Shown piece by piece: positions 1 to 7,848 of a stretch of DNA of 64,000 nucleotides. A model generated the notes under the pieces. The model was not told where the DNA came from, searched no databases, and saw only the letters and a list, made by a program, of their open reading frames with translations. Source of the DNA: VRUE01 sp035318745 (GTDB taxonomy: Bacteria > Actinomycetota > Thermoleophilia > Solirubrobacterales > 70-9). The stretch lies in the NCBI GenBank assembly GCA_035318745.1, contig DATHEA010000005.1:124001-188000 (forward strand). The letters are read 5' to 3'. Positions within the stretch are counted from its first letter, which is position 1. Each line of letters opens with the position of its first letter. A program made the position numbers and the translations under genes.

Positions 1-762
1 CGCCCCGGGGTCGACCAAAACGCTCTCGAAAGTGGGCTCGACCCGGGTCTCCACGCGGCCTTCGAGGATGTCCCAGCTCGCCTGCCGGTAACGCTTGGGC
101 GTGCCGATGTCCAGCCAGTAGCCGTCGAGGAGCCGGCCGTGCAACCCCTTGCCGACCAGGCGCGGGAATACGTCGCGCTCGATCGAGACGTTCTCGCCGG
201 GCGGGATCAGGTCGAGCACGGAGCGCTGCAGCACGTACATCCCCGCGTTGACCTCTCCCGGCTTGCGCTCCCCGGTCTTCTCGAGGAACTCGAGCACCGC
301 CCCGCCGTCGTCGCTATGGACCAAGCCGAAGGCCGAGGAGTCCTCGACCGGATGCAGGCCGATCGTCGCCGCGGCGCTCCATCCCTGGTGCGCGCGCAAG
401 AGCGTGCTCAGGTCGAGGTCGGTGAGCACGTCGCCGTTGAGGGCGAGGAAGCGATCCTCGAGCTCGTCCCCCAGGGCGTCGGCGGCGAAGCGGATCGCCC
501 CGGCGGTGCCCAGCGGCTCGGGCTCGGCGACGTAGCGGATCCGCACGCCCGCCCGCTCTTCCTCCCCGCTGAGCGCGGCCCGCAGCACGTCAGGCAGGAA
601 GCCGCAGGCAAGCACCACCTCGGTCACCCCGTGCCCCGCCAGCCACTCGATCATGTAGGCGAGGAAGGGCCGATCGACCAGGGTCAGCGCCGGCTTCGGG
701 GTTGACTCGGTCAACGGCCTCAGCCGCGTCCCTTCCCCCCCGACCAAAACGATTGCCTGCAT
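1..762 (-). CDS. Sugar-1-phosphate nucleotidyltransferase (C-terminus outside window)
   Basis: The frame is open from the ATG at 762 to the window edge (254 codons, no stop), so the C-terminus lies outside. Enzymes of this family couple a nucleoside triphosphate to a hexose-1-phosphate in the cytosol, giving an activated sugar for envelope polysaccharide. The N-terminus reads MQAIVLVGGEGTRLRPLT, the glycine-rich nucleotide-binding signature, followed by TPKPALTLVDRP. Near residue 170 is VNAGMYVL and near 210 GYWLDIGTPKRY, both typical of mannose-1-phosphate guanylyltransferases and relatives. It starts 3 bp after the stop of the UDP-glucose dehydrogenase gene, so the two are almost certainly co-transcribed. 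The exact sugar and nucleotide cannot be decided from sequence. Confidence 0.88.
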   Translation of the reverse strand, partial: MQAIVLVGGEGTRLRPLTESTPKPALTLVDRPFLAYMIEWLAGHGVTEVVLACGFLPDVLRAALSGEEERAGVRIRYVAEPEPLGTAGAIRFAADALGDELEDRFLALNGDVLTDLDLSTLLRAHQGWSAAATIGLHPVEDSSAFGLVHSDDGGAVLEFLEKTGERKPGEVNAGMYVLQRSVLDLIPPGENVSIERDVFPRLVGKGLHGRLLDGYWLDIGTPKRYRQASWDILEGRVETRVEPTFESVLVDPGA

Positions 763-765
763 GCG

Positions 766-2079
766 TCAGTCGGCGGTCGCCGCCGACGGCGCATCGACCG
801 GTGCCCTGCCGATTCCCTCGTATTCGAAGCCTGCTGCGACCAGCTTTTGGGGGTCGAGGAAGTTGCGCCCGTCGACCAGCAGCGGCCGCGCCATCCTGCT
901 CGCCACATCGGACCAATCCAGCTCGGCGAACTCGGGCCACTCGGTGACCAGCACCGCTGCGTCGGCGCCGGCGAGCGCTTCCAGTGCCGAGTCGCACAGC
1001 TCGACGCCATCGAGTAGATCCCGGGCCGGGCCGGCTGCAACCGGATCGTAGGCCGCAACCTCCGCCCCTTCGCCCTGCAGTCGCGCCGACAGCACCAGGC
1101 TCGACGCCTCGCGCATGTCGTCGGTCTGCGGCTTGAAGGCGAGGCCGAGTAGTGCCACCCGACGCCCGACCAGCGAGCCCAGATGGCCGACCAGCTTCTG
1201 CACCACGCGGCGCTTCTGCAGCTCGTTCACCTCGATCACCGCGTTGAGCAATTGAAAGTGGTAGCCCGTATTACCAGCAAGCATCTTGAGCGCGCTGACA
1301 TCCTTCGGGAAACATGACCCCCCGTAGCCGATCCCGGCTCGCAGGAACGAGGGGCCGATGCGCTGGTCGAGCCCCATGCCCCGGGCTACTTCGCCGACGT
1401 CTGCGCCGACCTCCTCGCAGACATTGGCGATCTCGTTGACGAAGGAGATCTTGGTCGCGAGGAAAGCGTTCGAGGCGAGCTTGATCATCTCGGCGCTGGC
1501 GACATCGGTGTGGACGATCTCCCCCCCCAGCGGCTCATAGAGAGCGGCCACGGCTTCGCCGGCTGCGCGGTCGCCCACATCGGCGCCGATCACGACACGG
1601 TCGGGGTGGAGGAAGTCGGCGACCGCCGATCCCTCCTTGAGGAACTCGGGACAGGAGACATAGGCAAGCCCGGGGCGATCGCGGCGGATCGCTTCCCCGG
1701 TGCCGGCCGGCACGGTGCTCTTCATGATCAGCACGTGGTCGCCGTCGGCAGCCAGCTCCTCGACCACCGTGCGGACCCGGGAGAGGTCGGCGTCGCCGGA
1801 GCGGGTCGGCGGCGTGTCGACGCAGACGAAGAGCAGCCTGGCCGAAGCCAACAGCTCGTCCATGTCGGTAGTGAAGGTGAGGCGCTCGGCGTTGCGCTCG
1901 AGCAGCTCGTCGAGCTCGGGCTCGTGGATCGTGGTCTCGCCCCGCGAGAGTGCGGAGACCTTCTCGGGGAGGATGTCGCGGGCGACGACCCGGTGGCCAA
2001 GATCGGCGAAGCAGGCCGCCGTCACCAGGCCGACCCAGCCCACCCCGATAACGCCGATCGGCTCTCTGCTCTCCATCAT
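766..2079 (-). CDS. ugd: UDP-glucose/GDP-mannose 6-dehydrogenase
   Basis: NAD-dependent nucleotide-sugar dehydrogenase (437 aa) oxidising C6 of the sugar twice to a uronic acid, most likely UDP-glucose to UDP-glucuronate, for polysaccharide synthesis. The Rossmann motif IGVIGVGWVGLVTAACFADLG is near residue 8, the central dimerisation region follows, and the catalytic cysteine lies in YGGSCFPKDVSALK. The ATG at 2079 overlaps the stop of the upstream LCP gene as ATGA, and a GAGGGAG Shine-Dalgarno lies about 10 bases upstream. The open frame extends further upstream, but that part overlaps the LCP coding end and has no family similarity. Substrate choice (UDP-Glc versus GDP-Man or UDP-ManNAc) is not resolved. 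Confidence 0.93.
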   Translation of the reverse strand: MMESREPIGVIGVGWVGLVTAACFADLGHRVVARDILPEKVSALSRGETTIHEPELDELLERNAERLTFTTDMDELLASARLLFVCVDTPPTRSGDADLSRVRTVVEELAADGDHVLIMKSTVPAGTGEAIRRDRPGLAYVSCPEFLKEGSAVADFLHPDRVVIGADVGDRAAGEAVAALYEPLGGEIVHTDVASAEMIKLASNAFLATKISFVNEIANVCEEVGADVGEVARGMGLDQRIGPSFLRAGIGYGGSCFPKDVSALKMLAGNTGYHFQLLNAVIEVNELQKRRVVQKLVGHLGSLVGRRVALLGLAFKPQTDDMREASSLVLSARLQGEGAEVAAYDPVAAGPARDLLDGVELCDSALEALAGADAAVLVTEWPEFAELDWSDVASRMARPLLVDGRNFLDPQKLVAAGFEYEGIGRAPVDAPSAATAD

Positions 2080-3698
2080 GGTTGTGCGCTCCCTCGCTTT
2101 CGCTTCGGCTTCTTGTTCGGAATTATCACCCTGGCCGACCGCGCCATGCCCAGCATCTGATCGTTGGTCAGGGATTGCAGCAGGCTGTTGGAGACCCAAT
2201 AGCTGTTGTCGCCTCGGTGCCAGGCAATCATGCTGACGCGATCGCCGTCGATATAGATGTCGTACTCGCGGCCGTGGATCGTCCTCGTTTCGCTCGGATT
2301 GTCGAGGATCGGAGGATCGCTCCAGCCCCGAATGCCCTGGACCCCGAAGTACTGGGTTTCGTATTCGGGCCCGTACTCGGCGACCATCCGGTAGGCGGCA
2401 TGGCGGTTGCCGTCGGTGTCCTTGAAGTGGTACACGCGCGGGTCCTGCACGTGGTAGTAGCTGTTGCTTTCCACGTATGACGCTTCCGCGGGAAGGCGGC
2501 TCGCGTAGAAGACGGGGAATCCGCTGCTGACCTTGCGAGCGACCGACTTCCCCTCGAGCTCGCCTGCTTCGCCGGCGGCGACGAGGCCGTCGCTCCCGGG
2601 CGGCTTCGCCTTCACCCGGGGCTTGGGATGAGGCTTGCTCTTCTTCCCCTTGCCCTTCGTCTTCTTCGACTTCGGGTGTTCGCCGCCTTCGAGCGAGCCG
2701 CGCGGTCCCCCGCTGGCTTCAATCCCGAGGAATTTGTCGACGGCTTCGCCGATCGCTTCCGGAGTCGCGTAGACGAAGCTGGGGCCGAGTTCCGCCGGGA
2801 AGTGGACCTCCTTGATTTCCGCGTTGCGCGAGGCGACGAACAGCTTCAGAACTTCGAGCATCGTCTCCGTGTCGCTGATGTCGGAGGTCGTGTACTTGGT
2901 GAAGATGTCGATCAGTTCGTTGCGGCCGAGGACGAGCTGGTCGATCGGGACCCGCTGGCGTGCGGCGCTGAGGAAGTCCTGCTGGCGCGCCGCCCGGACC
3001 AGGTCGGTGTCGGTGTGGCGGTAGCGCACGTACTGCAGCGCTTTCTTACCGCAGAGCAATTGATAACCCGGCTGGACGTTGATTTCGGCATATTCTTCGG
3101 AGGGCGGGACGCCGACGTTGGAGTGGTAGTAGCGGCGGTCTACGTCGACGTAGACGCAGTTGATCGCGTCGACCGCGCGGACGAAGCCGAGGTAGTCGAC
3201 GTTGACGACGTGGTTGATCGGCAGGCCGGTGAGTTCCTTGACGACCTGCAGGGTCAGCTTCGGCCCCCCGAAGGTGTAGGCGGCGTTGAACTTTTCGGTC
3301 CCGAAGCCGGGAATTTCAACCTTGAGGTCACGCGGGATCGACATCAGCGCGATCGCGTTCTTTTCCGGGTCGAGCCGCAGCAGCAGGGTGGTGTCGGAGC
3401 GACCTGGGTCTTCGGGTTCGCTGGCGCGCTTGTCGGAGCCGATGATGAGGATGTTCTCCGGTTCCCCCCCATGCGTCTGGGCAAGGACGCGCTCGACCTT
3501 GTTCTGCAATTTGTTGTTGTGAGAGAGAGCGTTGGCGATGCTGCCGATGTAGAGCAGGATGCTGGCCGACGTAGCCGCCGCGGTGACGGCGACGATCACG
3601 ACCGAGGCCAGGGTGAAGCGCCACCAGTAGCGCTTGCGCTTCGGCGGTGGCTCGTGGTCGCCCTCGGGTGGCGGCTTCTTGAAGACCGGCTCGATCAT
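2076..3698 (-). CDS. LytR-CpsA-Psr (LCP) family envelope-polymer ligase
   Basis: LCP proteins (here 540 aa) transfer polyprenyl-linked glycopolymers to peptidoglycan on the outer face of the membrane. A short cytoplasmic arm (KRKRYWWRF) precedes one membrane helix at about residues 28-52. The LCP domain then runs from ENILIIGSDKR through RSDTTLLLRLD, SIPRDLKVEIPG, NAAYTFGG and YVRYRHTDTDLVRAARQQ; the conserved Arg and Asp residues that bind the pyrophosphate lipid are present. After it come a Lys/Pro-rich linker (near residues 365-395) and an extra C-terminal domain rich in Tyr and Trp that I do not recognise. The ATG at 3698 is chosen because the longer frame overlaps the M20 gene. It precedes ugd with an ATGA overlap, consistent with a glycan-export operon. 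Confidence 0.92.
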   Translation of the reverse strand: MIEPVFKKPPPEGDHEPPPKRKRYWWRFTLASVVIVAVTAAATSASILLYIGSIANALSHNNKLQNKVERVLAQTHGGEPENILIIGSDKRASEPEDPGRSDTTLLLRLDPEKNAIALMSIPRDLKVEIPGFGTEKFNAAYTFGGPKLTLQVVKELTGLPINHVVNVDYLGFVRAVDAINCVYVDVDRRYYHSNVGVPPSEEYAEINVQPGYQLLCGKKALQYVRYRHTDTDLVRAARQQDFLSAARQRVPIDQLVLGRNELIDIFTKYTTSDISDTETMLEVLKLFVASRNAEIKEVHFPAELGPSFVYATPEAIGEAVDKFLGIEASGGPRGSLEGGEHPKSKKTKGKGKKSKPHPKPRVKAKPPGSDGLVAAGEAGELEGKSVARKVSSGFPVFYASRLPAEASYVESNSYYHVQDPRVYHFKDTDGNRHAAYRMVAEYGPEYETQYFGVQGIRGWSDPPILDNPSETRTIHGREYDIYIDGDRVSMIAWHRGDNSYWVSNSLLQSLTNDQMLGMARSARVIIPNKKPKRKRGSAQP

Positions 3699-3708
3699 CG
3701 CCCGGCGA

Positions 3709-4797
3709 TCAGCCTTCGAGCCGGTCCGGGAGCGCCCGCAGGAAGCCTTCGAGCGCCTGCCGGTAGGCCACCAGCGAGGGCACCGAGACCCACTCGGCGG
3801 GACCGTGGTGGCCTTCGCCAACCGGGCCGAACTCGACCGCCGGCACGCCCACGCGAAGGAACGAGACGGCATCCGAGGCGCCGTCGCGGCCGACGCTCAT
3901 CGGCTCCCCGTCGTGGTGAGCCGATGCCGCCTCGCGCAGCCCCTGGACGAAGGGCGAATCGCGGTCGACCACCGCCGGCGGCCTTGTGAAGAGCGAGGTC
4001 ACCTCGGCGTCGGGAAGGCTCCGCACCTGCTCGAGCACGGTCTCGGGATCCTGGTCGGGCAGGTAGCGGATGTCGACGTCGATCGCGCATCGGTCAGGCA
4101 CCTTGTTGAGCGCGTCGCCACCCAGGATCCGGCCGAGATTGATCGAGGGGCGGTCGAACAGCTCCGAGCTGTGCCGGGCAAACGGTAGCGACTCGATACT
4201 GCGGAAAACGTCATGTGCCTTCAGCACCGCGTTGTCGCCCAGCCACGGCGTCGCCCCGTGGGCGGCGACGCCGCTGACCTCCAGGCGCAGCGCCAGGACC
4301 CCCTTGGCCTCGACGCCGATCTGCAGGTCGGTCGGCTCACCGGTGATCGCGAAGTCACCGACGAAGCCTCCATCGACGAGATGGTCGCTGCCGCGGTCCG
4401 CCTCCTCCTCGGACTCCTCGTCGCCGACGATGCCAAGCCGAACCCGCACCCGCTCGGAGTCGCGCATAGCGGCCGTGGTCAGCAGCATCGCCGCCAGCGC
4501 CCCCTTCATGTCATAGGCACCACGCCCATAAAGCCGCTCGCCGTCGGCCCGCGGATCGAACTGCCCAGGCCTTCCCGGCACGACGTCGAGATGCCCATGC
4601 AGCACAACCGTAGGCGCGTCCTCAGGCCCGACTTCAGCCTTGAGCACCGGAAGCCCCCGCACCTCTTCCGTAGCCACCTCAATCCCGCGAGCTTCCAACC
4701 AGCCCTCAACGAAACCGGCAGCTTCCAGCACCCCATCCGCCTCGGACGTGTCATAACCGATCAGCCGCGTAGCAAGTGCAACCAGCTCCTCGCTCAT
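3709..4797 (-). CDS. M20 family metallopeptidase (ArgE/DapE-like deacylase)
   Basis: Cytosolic zinc-dependent amidohydrolase of the M20 family (362 aa), which contains acetylornithine deacetylase, succinyl-diaminopimelate desuccinylase and carboxypeptidases. The metal motif LHGHLDVVPG is near residue 65, GRGAYDMKG follows with the bridging Asp, and GDEESEEE carries the catalytic and ligand glutamates. A dimerisation lid occupies about residues 165-275, and the last His motif is PVGEGHHGPAEWV. All core metal ligands appear present. It lies 10 bp upstream of the LCP gene and is probably co-transcribed with it. The substrate cannot be assigned; neighbours give no arginine or lysine pathway context. 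Confidence 0.88.
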   Translation of the reverse strand: MSEELVALATRLIGYDTSEADGVLEAAGFVEGWLEARGIEVATEEVRGLPVLKAEVGPEDAPTVVLHGHLDVVPGRPGQFDPRADGERLYGRGAYDMKGALAAMLLTTAAMRDSERVRVRLGIVGDEESEEEADRGSDHLVDGGFVGDFAITGEPTDLQIGVEAKGVLALRLEVSGVAAHGATPWLGDNAVLKAHDVFRSIESLPFARHSSELFDRPSINLGRILGGDALNKVPDRCAIDVDIRYLPDQDPETVLEQVRSLPDAEVTSLFTRPPAVVDRDSPFVQGLREAASAHHDGEPMSVGRDGASDAVSFLRVGVPAVEFGPVGEGHHGPAEWVSVPSLVAYRQALEGFLRALPDRLEG

Positions 4798-4821
4798 GGT
4801 CCCTTCCCCGAACTTGCACTT

Positions 4822-4839
4822 ACCCGCCTATACGGCGGG
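4822..4839. repeat. Short hairpin between structured element and M20 gene
   Basis: CCCGCC and GGCGGG flank a TATAC loop just upstream of the M20 start on the minus strand. It may be a terminator or processing hairpin for the ATP synthase operon. No U-tract follows, so the role is unclear. Confidence 0.4.
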
Positions 4840-4869
4840 AAACTGAAAGTTCGAGCGGCAGAGCGAGGT

Positions 4870-5021
4870 GAGAGGCGACGATGTCCCGAGGCGGGAATGT
4901 GGCCGAAGGCCGCGATATGCAATCTCGTGATTGCGCGGCCGTAGGCCGCGCTCAAACTTAGTCGCAGAGGCCCGCAGGGCCGAGCGATGTCAATTCCCGC
5001 CTCGGGACATCGGCGCCTCTC
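4870..5021. repeat. Multi-hairpin structured element downstream of atpC
   Basis: Two 28-29 bp arms (4870-4898 and 4993-5021) are complementary at all but one position. The region they enclose folds into four short hairpins in series: GGCC-GAA-GGCC, GCAATC-TCGT-GATTGC, GCGCGGCC-GTA-GGCCGCGC and GGCCC-GCA-GGGCC. The outer stem closes 2 bases beyond the atpC stop codon. The folded form would be a cloverleaf-like multi-branch junction. It sits at the 3' end of the ATP synthase operon, so transcript termination or 3'-end protection is plausible. I see no second copy in the window. Confidence 0.7.
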
Positions 5022-5023
5022 AT

Positions 5024-5437
5024 TCATCCCTGGGCGATTGCAAGAAACGCTTCGGCCCGATCGCGATCTTTCTGCGCCCGGGTCTGCTCGCCGCTCTTGT
5101 CCTCCGCCTCAGCGAAACGCTGTTCGGCGTCGGCGAGCTGCTCTTTGAGCGTGGCGGCGTCGAGGTCCTCCGGCGCGATCGCCTCCTCGACCAGCAAGCG
5201 GGCGTGGTTGCCGAAGACCTGCAGCCAACCGTGTGCCTGCGCGAAGCGGCGGGGCTCGCCGTCGCCCTCAAAGAGGCGAAGCTCGGTCGGTCGCAGGGCG
5301 GCCAGAAGCGGCGCGTGGTTGGCGAGGATGCCGATTTCGCCCCCCGCGGTGCGGGTCGAGACCTGGCTCACCTCGCCGTTGAAGACCTCACCCTCGGGAG
5401 TGAGGATCTCGACCTCGAATTTGCTCTCGCCGGCCAA
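5024..5437 (-). CDS. atpC: ATP synthase F1 subunit epsilon
   Basis: Epsilon subunit of F1 (137 aa), part of the central rotor stalk and an inhibitor of ATP hydrolysis. The N-terminal beta-sandwich (FEVEILTPEGEVFNGEV, then GGEIGILANHAPLLAAL) is followed by a two-helix C-terminal domain rich in Glu, Ala and Arg (residues 90-137). The apparent start is TTG at 5437, with AGGG a few bases upstream, 8 bp after the atpD stop. It is the last gene of the operon and a large inverted repeat begins just after its stop codon. Confidence 0.94.
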   Translation of the reverse strand: MAGESKFEVEILTPEGEVFNGEVSQVSTRTAGGEIGILANHAPLLAALRPTELRLFEGDGEPRRFAQAHGWLQVFGNHARLLVEEAIAPEDLDAATLKEQLADAEQRFAEAEDKSGEQTRAQKDRDRAEAFLAIAQG

Positions 5438-5445
5438 GCTGATCC

Positions 5446-6873
5446 CTACGCAGCCGCCGCGGACCCGGCGTTCTCGGTGACCTGGTCGATCGAGCCCTGC
5501 ATGTAGAAGGCACCCTCGGAGAGGTCGTCGTGCTCGCCGTCGAGGATCTCGCGGAAGCCGCGCACGGTCTCGGCGACCGGGACGAACTCGCCGCTGCGAC
5601 CGGTGAACTGTTCGGCAACGAAGAACGGCTGCGAGAGGAAGCGCTCGATCTTGCGTGCCCGCGAGACCGTCTGCTTGTCCTCGTCGGAGAGCTCGTCGAT
5701 GCCGAGGATCGCGATGATGTCCTGCAGCTCCTTGTAGCGCTGCAGCACCTCCTGGACCTCGGTCGCGGTGCGGTAGTGGTCCTCGCCGACGACGTCGGGC
5801 TTGAGGATCGTCGAGCTCGAGTCGAGCGGGTCGACGGCCGGGTAGATCCCTTTCTCGGAGATCGACCTCGAGAGCGCCGTGGTGGCATTGAGGTGGGCGA
5901 AGACCGATGCCGGCGCCGGGTCGGTGAAGTCGTCCGCCGGCACGTAGACAGCCTGCACCGAGGTGACCGAGCCGCGCTCGGTCGAGGTGATCCGCTCCTG
6001 CAGTTCGCCCATCTCGGTCTCCAGCGTCGGCTGGTAGCCGACCGCGGAGGGCATCCGACCGAGCAGCGCCGAGACCTCGGAGCCCGCCTGGACGAAGCGG
6101 AAGATGTTGTCGATGAAGAGCAGCACGTCCTGGCCACCCTGCTCGCGGTAGTACTCGGCCATCGTCAGCCCGGAGAGGGCGACGCGTAGGCGGGCACCCG
6201 GGGGCTCGTTCATCTGGCCGAAGACGAGCATGGTTTTGTCGATCACGCCCGACTCTTTCATCTCGAGCCAGAGGTCGTTGCCCTCGCGCGAACGCTCGCC
6301 GACGCCGCAGAAGGCAGAGAGGCCCTCGTGCTCCTCGGCGATCGAGCGGATCAGCTCCTGGATCAAAACGGTCTTGCCGACGCCGGCGCCGCCGAAAAGC
6401 CCGACCTTGCCGCCCTTGGCGTAAGGAGCGAGCAGGTCGATCACCTTGATCCCGGTCTCGAGGATCTCCTGGGTCGGGGCGAGGTCGGAGGCCTGGGGTG
6501 CCGAGCGGTGGATCGGCCAGCGCTCCCCCGCCTCGATCGGCTCGCCGTTGTCGATCGGCTCGCCGAGCAGGTTGAAGATGCGGCCCAACGTCGCGTCACC
6601 GACTGGAACCGAGATCGGACCGCCCGTGTCGATGACCTTGTCACCGCGCTGGAGGCCATCGGTGGCATCCATCGCCACGGTGCGGACGCGGTCATCGCCG
6701 AGGTGCTGCTGGACCTCGCAGACCAGCTCCGTCGCCTCGCGATCCTCGTCGCCGGCCATCTCGATCTTGACCGCCGAGTAGATCCCCGGCAGCTGCTCGG
6801 GGAAGACGGCGTCGACGACGACGCCGGTCACCTGCTCGACTCGCCCTACGTTGCTTCCGTTGCTCTCAGCCAT
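5446..6873 (-). CDS. atpD: ATP synthase F1 subunit beta
   Basis: Catalytic beta subunit of F1-ATPase (475 aa), which makes ATP from ADP and phosphate using rotation of gamma. The P-loop GGAGVGKTVLIQEL is near residue 155, the catalytic Glu region GVGERSREGNDL near 190, the Walker B strand DVLLFIDNIFRF near 250, and the DELSEED-type sequence IDELSDEDK near 390. Length matches the family. A hydrophilic N-terminus (MAESNGSNVGRVEQVTG) leads into the beta-barrel. It lies between atpG and atpC in the usual actinobacterial order. Confidence 0.98.
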   Translation of the reverse strand: MAESNGSNVGRVEQVTGVVVDAVFPEQLPGIYSAVKIEMAGDEDREATELVCEVQQHLGDDRVRTVAMDATDGLQRGDKVIDTGGPISVPVGDATLGRIFNLLGEPIDNGEPIEAGERWPIHRSAPQASDLAPTQEILETGIKVIDLLAPYAKGGKVGLFGGAGVGKTVLIQELIRSIAEEHEGLSAFCGVGERSREGNDLWLEMKESGVIDKTMLVFGQMNEPPGARLRVALSGLTMAEYYREQGGQDVLLFIDNIFRFVQAGSEVSALLGRMPSAVGYQPTLETEMGELQERITSTERGSVTSVQAVYVPADDFTDPAPASVFAHLNATTALSRSISEKGIYPAVDPLDSSSTILKPDVVGEDHYRTATEVQEVLQRYKELQDIIAILGIDELSDEDKQTVSRARKIERFLSQPFFVAEQFTGRSGEFVPVAETVRGFREILDGEHDDLSEGAFYMQGSIDQVTENAGSAAAA

Positions 6874-6909
6874 TGGTTCCTTTTCTCGTCTCTCTAATCG
6901 AAGCTTTGG

Positions 6910-7830
6910 TTAGCCGAGCGCCTCGGCGCCGGCGACTACCTCGAGGATCTCCTGGGTGATCTCCGCCTGCCTGGCCCGGTTCATCTCCAGGGTGAGGTCG
7001 TCCATCATCGTCTCGGCGTTCTCCGCCGCGTTGCGCATCGCCGTCATCCTCGCCCCCAGCTCGGAAGCAGCCGACTCGAGCAGCGCCCGGTAGACCGAGA
7101 TGTTCACGTACTCCGGGATGAGCTGTGCCAGCAGCTCTTCGGCGTCGGGCTCGTACTCCCACAGCGCTCGGCTGTGGGCCTTCTCGATCTCAGTCTCCTC
7201 GGCATCCTCTTCCTCCTCTTCGGCGCCAGAGCCGATCACGTCGGCCTGCTGGAGAGGAAGCAGCGTCTGCCGCCAGACGTGTTGGGTGAGGGGCGAGACA
7301 TAACGGTTGTAGACGAGCTCGACCCGGTCCAGCTCCTCGTCGACGTAGCGCGCGGTCAGCTCCTCGCCGATCTCACGCGCGTTGGCGAAGCCGGGCCGGT
7401 CGGTGAAGCCGACGTATGAAGTGCGCACGTCCTGCTTGCGGAAGGTCAGCGCGGAGACACCCTTGCGGCCGACCGCGGAGAAGGCCGTCTCGGCCCCCTG
7501 CTCCCGCCACTCGTCGCGCAGGCGCAGGCCGTCGCGGATCACGTTCGTGTTGAAGGCGCCGGCGAGGCCGCGATCGCCGGTGACCAGGACGATGCCGACG
7601 CGCTTCACGTCCTCGCGCTCGGTCAGCACCGGCACGCGCGGCACCCCGCCGGCCTGCTCGGCAGCACGGCGGGTCAGCTTGCGCATGCCCTGGGCGTAGG
7701 GCCGCAGCTGCTCGATCCGCTGCTCGGCCCGGCGCAGCCGCGCCGCGGCCACCATCTCCATCGCCCGCGTGATCTTGTTGATGTTCTTGATCGACGCGAT
7801 GCGGCTCTTGACGTCCTTCTGGGAAGCCAT
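6910..7830 (-). CDS. atpG: ATP synthase F1 subunit gamma
   Basis: Gamma subunit (306 aa), the rotating coiled-coil shaft linking the c-ring to the alpha3-beta3 hexamer. The N-terminal helix begins KDVKSRIASIKNINKITRAM and the C-terminal helix reads ARMTAMRNAAENAETMMDDL followed by NRARQAEITQEI; these two form the shaft. Between them is a Rossmann-like domain with VLVTGDRGLAGAFNTNVIR. An acidic insertion (EEEEEDAEETEIE, about residues 205-217) is reminiscent of the gamma loop seen in actinobacterial ATP synthases. It lies 36 bp upstream of atpD. Confidence 0.97.
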   Translation of the reverse strand: MASQKDVKSRIASIKNINKITRAMEMVAAARLRRAEQRIEQLRPYAQGMRKLTRRAAEQAGGVPRVPVLTEREDVKRVGIVLVTGDRGLAGAFNTNVIRDGLRLRDEWREQGAETAFSAVGRKGVSALTFRKQDVRTSYVGFTDRPGFANAREIGEELTARYVDEELDRVELVYNRYVSPLTQHVWRQTLLPLQQADVIGSGAEEEEEDAEETEIEKAHSRALWEYEPDAEELLAQLIPEYVNISVYRALLESAASELGARMTAMRNAAENAETMMDDLTLEMNRARQAEITQEILEVVAGAEALG

Positions 7831-7848
7831 GGACTAGAGGGCCCGCCC

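Noticed and set aside
4870..5021. tRNA or tmRNA gene
   Set aside because: The cloverleaf-like fold lacks a T-loop sequence, CCA end, anticodon loop geometry and a 7-bp acceptor stem; the outer stem is 28-29 bp.
4794..5027. A 77-codon minus-strand frame in the atpC-M20 gap
   Set aside because: It is built almost entirely from the inverted-repeat arms and hairpins of the structured element.
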